From: QHWK01 sp035315685
GTDB taxonomy: Bacteria; Acidobacteriota; Vicinamibacteria; Vicinamibacterales; CAVVIG01
Assembly (NCBI GenBank): GCA_035315685.1
Contig: DATFXR010000633.1
Coordinates: 1-6,940 of the forward strand
DNA: 6,940 nucleotides
Reading direction: 5' to 3'
The translations under genes were made by a program, and so were the position numbers. The stretch's first letter is position 1. Every line of letters starts with the position of its first letter. The notes under the pieces are model-generated. The model did not search any database. It saw only the letters and a program-made list of their open reading frames with translations, and was not told the origin of the DNA. Below, piece after piece: positions 5,170 to 6,940 of the stretch.

Positions 5170-5185
5170 TTTCCGCGCGCGGAAA
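5170..5185. repeat. Perfect 16-bp palindrome
   Basis: TTTCCGCGCGCGGAAA is its own reverse complement over all 16 bases. It lies 53 nt past the stop of the phosphatase gene and about 98 nt before the start of the secreted protein gene, both on the minus strand. It could be an operator for the latter, or a structural element at the end of the former. Confidence 0.45.
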
Positions 5186-5238
5186 TCGAAGTCGCCCTCC
5201 GCGATGTTTAGGTTCGGCTGGAGAGAAGAATCGGAAGA

Positions 5239-6861
5239 TTAGCGCCCGTTGTACCGGACCATGACGACGGTCACGTCGTCGCTCTGAGTGGCGCCGGCGC
5301 AGAACGCCTGGACATCGGCCAGCAGCGCGTCGAGCACCTGCTGAGGGGTGTCGCCGCGATGCGCATGGGCGCAGGCGAGCAGCCGATCGTCGGTGAACTC
5401 TTCGCCGGCGGGGTTCATCGCCTCGGTGACGCCATCGCTGAAGGCGACGATCAGGTCGCCCTTGTCGAGCGTCACCGTCTCTTCCTCGAACGCTGCCTGC
5501 TCGAACAGGCCGAGCACGACGCCACCCTTGTCGAGCCGCCGGATGCCCGACCTGGAGACCAGCAGCGGCGCGTTGTGTCCGGCGTTCGAGTAGGTGAAGG
5601 CCCCGTCGGCGCCGAGGATGCCGTAGAACGTCGTGAGGAACCGCGATTCGATCGCGCGGCGGAACAGACCGTGGTTCAGCCGCGTGATCAGCGGCGCCGG
5701 GCTCGACTGGTAGGTCGCCTCGGCACTGAACATCCCGAGCACCGCCGACGCGAGCAGCGCCGCCGGCGATCCCTTCCCCGCCACATCGCCGACGATGAAA
5801 CCGAAGCGACTGTCGGTGAGATCGACGTAGTCGAAGAAGTCGCCGCCGACGGCGCGACAGGCGATCGATGCGGCCGCCGTCGAGAAGAACGGCCCCTCGC
5901 GATTGCCAGCCGGGAGCAGCGCCTGCTGAATGGCGGCGGCGACTTTCAGCTCCTGCTCGAACTTTGCCTTGTCGAGCGCCTCGCGGTAGAGCCGCGCGTT
6001 CTCGATCGCCAGCGCCGCCTCGGCCGACAGCGTTTCGAGCGCCGATTGCGCAGAGGCGGAGCGCAGTGCGCCGCGCTCGCGGCTGTCGAGGTAGAGCACG
6101 CCGATGATTTCATCCGCGCCCTTCTGCTCTGCGCGTTCGACGTAGCGGACCAGCCGCAGCGGGGTGCAGAGCACGTGCCGGATGCCGAGCGCGACGGTGC
6201 CGGTATGCAGCTGCGCGAGATCGCCATCGAGGAGATCCTCGACAATCGTCTGCTGTCCGGTGGCGAAGACCGTCTCCGGGATCTTGCGGCTGGTCTCGAA
6301 CGTGCTGCCGGGGAGGGTGGTCTTGCCGCGCATGCGCGCCATCCTTAAGTCGAGCGTCTTGTCGCGGTTCGCCAGCATGATGAACCCGCGCTCGGCGCCG
6401 GTGACGTCGATCGCCGAATCGAGCACCATCGCCAGCACGTCGTCGAGAACGCGGCCCGATCCGAGCGCCCGAAGGCCTTCGAGCAGCGCCGCCATCTGCC
6501 GCAGCTCGGTTGCCGCCGAGACCGCGCTCTTCTCCACCGACGGCGCCTCATCGTCGATGAAGAAGACGATCTCGGTGTCGCCCGACTGACCGAGCTTCAC
6601 GTGATCGCCGTGCGCCAGGACTCGTTCGGTGATCTTCTCGCCGTTGACGAACGTGCCGAACCGCGACTGCTTGTCGCGGATGATGCAGGTGGCGTTCTCG
6701 CAGCTGATTTCGGCGTGGACCCGCGAGATGTCGGCGCCCGGCAGCCGCAGATCGGTCTCGCTGCGGCGGCCGATCGTGAACAGCGGCTTGTCGATGTTGA
6801 CGATGCGCCGGCCGAGCGCGTCGGTGACGACCAGTCTGGGGGCCGGCGGCGAGTCCGTCAT
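5239..6861 (-). CDS. FHA-GAF-PP2C protein, RsbU/SpoIIE-type serine/threonine phosphatase
   Basis: This 540-aa cytoplasmic protein has no membrane segment. Residues 8-102 are an FHA domain, which reads phosphothreonine peptides, with the conserved GRR (31-33), SRVHAEI (46-52), FGTFVNG (68-74) and the following beta strands. Residues 135-290 are a GAF domain (GAERGFIMLA, GVLYLDSR), a ligand or redox sensing module. A helical linker (287-315) ends in ELKVAAAIQQALLP, the classic entrance to the PP2C_SIG domain (about 330-537). Its metal ligands are intact: VGGDFFDY (338-345), GDVAGKG (358-364), FSDGVTE (474-480) and SDD (527-529). RsbU-type enzymes dephosphorylate anti-anti-sigma (STAS) proteins in partner-switching stress or envelope signalling. 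No STAS or RsbW kinase is in view, so the substrate is unknown. The ATG at 6861 lies 9 nt past a perfect TATAAT. Confidence 0.93.
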   Translation of the reverse strand: MTDSPPAPRLVVTDALGRRIVNIDKPLFTIGRRSETDLRLPGADISRVHAEISCENATCIIRDKQSRFGTFVNGEKITERVLAHGDHVKLGQSGDTEIVFFIDDEAPSVEKSAVSAATELRQMAALLEGLRALGSGRVLDDVLAMVLDSAIDVTGAERGFIMLANRDKTLDLRMARMRGKTTLPGSTFETSRKIPETVFATGQQTIVEDLLDGDLAQLHTGTVALGIRHVLCTPLRLVRYVERAEQKGADEIIGVLYLDSRERGALRSASAQSALETLSAEAALAIENARLYREALDKAKFEQELKVAAAIQQALLPAGNREGPFFSTAAASIACRAVGGDFFDYVDLTDSRFGFIVGDVAGKGSPAALLASAVLGMFSAEATYQSSPAPLITRLNHGLFRRAIESRFLTTFYGILGADGAFTYSNAGHNAPLLVSRSGIRRLDKGGVVLGLFEQAAFEEETVTLDKGDLIVAFSDGVTEAMNPAGEEFTDDRLLACAHAHRGDTPQQVLDALLADVQAFCAGATQSDDVTVVMVRYNGR

Positions 6862-6870
6862 AGCGTCGCG

Positions 6871-6876
6871 ATTATA
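6871..6876 (-). promoter_or_regulatory. -10 box of the FHA-GAF-PP2C gene
   Basis: The minus strand reads TATAAT, a perfect consensus, ending 9 nt before the ATG at 6861. Transcription is expected to start around 6862-6865, leaving essentially no room for a ribosome binding site. No consensus -35 lies at 16-18 bp. That region coincides with the truA -10 box. Confidence 0.6.
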
Positions 6877-6891
6877 TGCGACGGCGGACGC

Positions 6892-6897
6892 TAGAAT
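6892..6897 (+). promoter_or_regulatory. -10 box of truA, probably leaderless
   Basis: TAGAAT matches the -10 consensus at 5 of 6 positions and ends 5 nt before the GTG at 6903. The expected transcription start is at or next to the first base of the start codon. Its -35 position falls on the -10 box of the divergent phosphatase gene. Confidence 0.5.
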
Positions 6898-6902
6898 GGC
6901 GC

Positions 6903-6940
6903 GTGCCCCGGTTCAAGCTGACGATCGAGTACGCCGGCAC
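6903..6940 (+). CDS. truA: TruA, tRNA pseudouridine synthase A (partial, first 12 codons)
   Basis: From the GTG the reading is (M)PRFKLTIEYAG followed by a partial codon, the well-conserved N-terminal strand of TruA, usually seen as R-x-K-LTIEYDGT followed by x-YSGWQ. TruA converts uridines 38-40 of the tRNA anticodon arm to pseudouridine. The window ends before the catalytic aspartate. GTG is chosen because the nearby ATG at 6896 is out of frame and nothing in frame upstream resembles a start. It has no ribosome binding site, but a -10 box ends 5 nt upstream. Confidence 0.85.
   Translation, partial: MPRFKLTIEYAG

Noticed and set aside
5192..5201. TCGCCCTCCG repeated from the ribosome site region at 5076-5085
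   Set aside because: The second copy would be another GGAGGG on the minus strand, but no start codon follows at a suitable distance. It is likely a chance 10-base repeat in GC-rich DNA.
5359..6348. Long plus-strand open frame (329 codons) opposite the phosphatase gene
   Set aside because: It is antisense to intact GAF and PP2C motifs, with low-complexity Arg/Glu-rich translation and no start context.

Overview
This GC-rich window carries a molybdate uptake and regulation locus on the left and unlinked-looking envelope and signalling genes on the right. The gene content and style (an HTH-TOBE regulator instead of ModE, an FHA-GAF-PP2C protein, -10 boxes almost touching start codons, CTCTGCG-type intergenic repeats) suggest a free-living, GC-rich bacterium, possibly an acidobacterium of the Vicinamibacteria type. 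That assignment is a guess from style, because no rRNA or other phylogenetic marker is present apart from a truA fragment.

Left part (1-3401): a small molybdate-binding TOBE protein (Mop/molbindin, minus strand, cut by the window edge) is divergent from modA-modB-modC and a fourth plus-strand gene encoding an excisionase/MerR-like HTH fused to a TOBE domain. ModA captures molybdate in the periplasm, ModB is the membrane channel, and ModC is the ATPase with its own TOBE domain. The HTH-TOBE protein is the obvious candidate molybdate-responsive regulator. The modA promoter (TTGCAT, 17-bp spacer, TATAAA) has an imperfect 9+9 dyad centred on its -10 box. A 10-of-11 matching AAATCGACT(A/C)G element lies upstream of both modA and the regulator gene. 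Together these suggest an autoregulated circuit.

Middle (3402-5238): two secreted proteins of unknown function converge on a perfect 12-bp hairpin followed by CTCTGCG repeats. The plus-strand one is 192 aa with four mature cysteines. The minus-strand one is 306 aa with six mature cysteines and one EF-hand-like calcium loop. The stretch between the second protein and the next gene holds a small hairpin and a perfect 16-bp palindrome.

Right part (5239-6940): a minus-strand FHA-GAF-PP2C (RsbU/SpoIIE-type) phosphatase is divergent from the first codons of truA (tRNA pseudouridine synthase A). Only 41 bp separate them. Each start codon sits just downstream of its own -10 box, so both transcripts are probably leaderless and their promoters overlap. 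No tRNA, rRNA, CRISPR array, insertion sequence or phage gene was seen.
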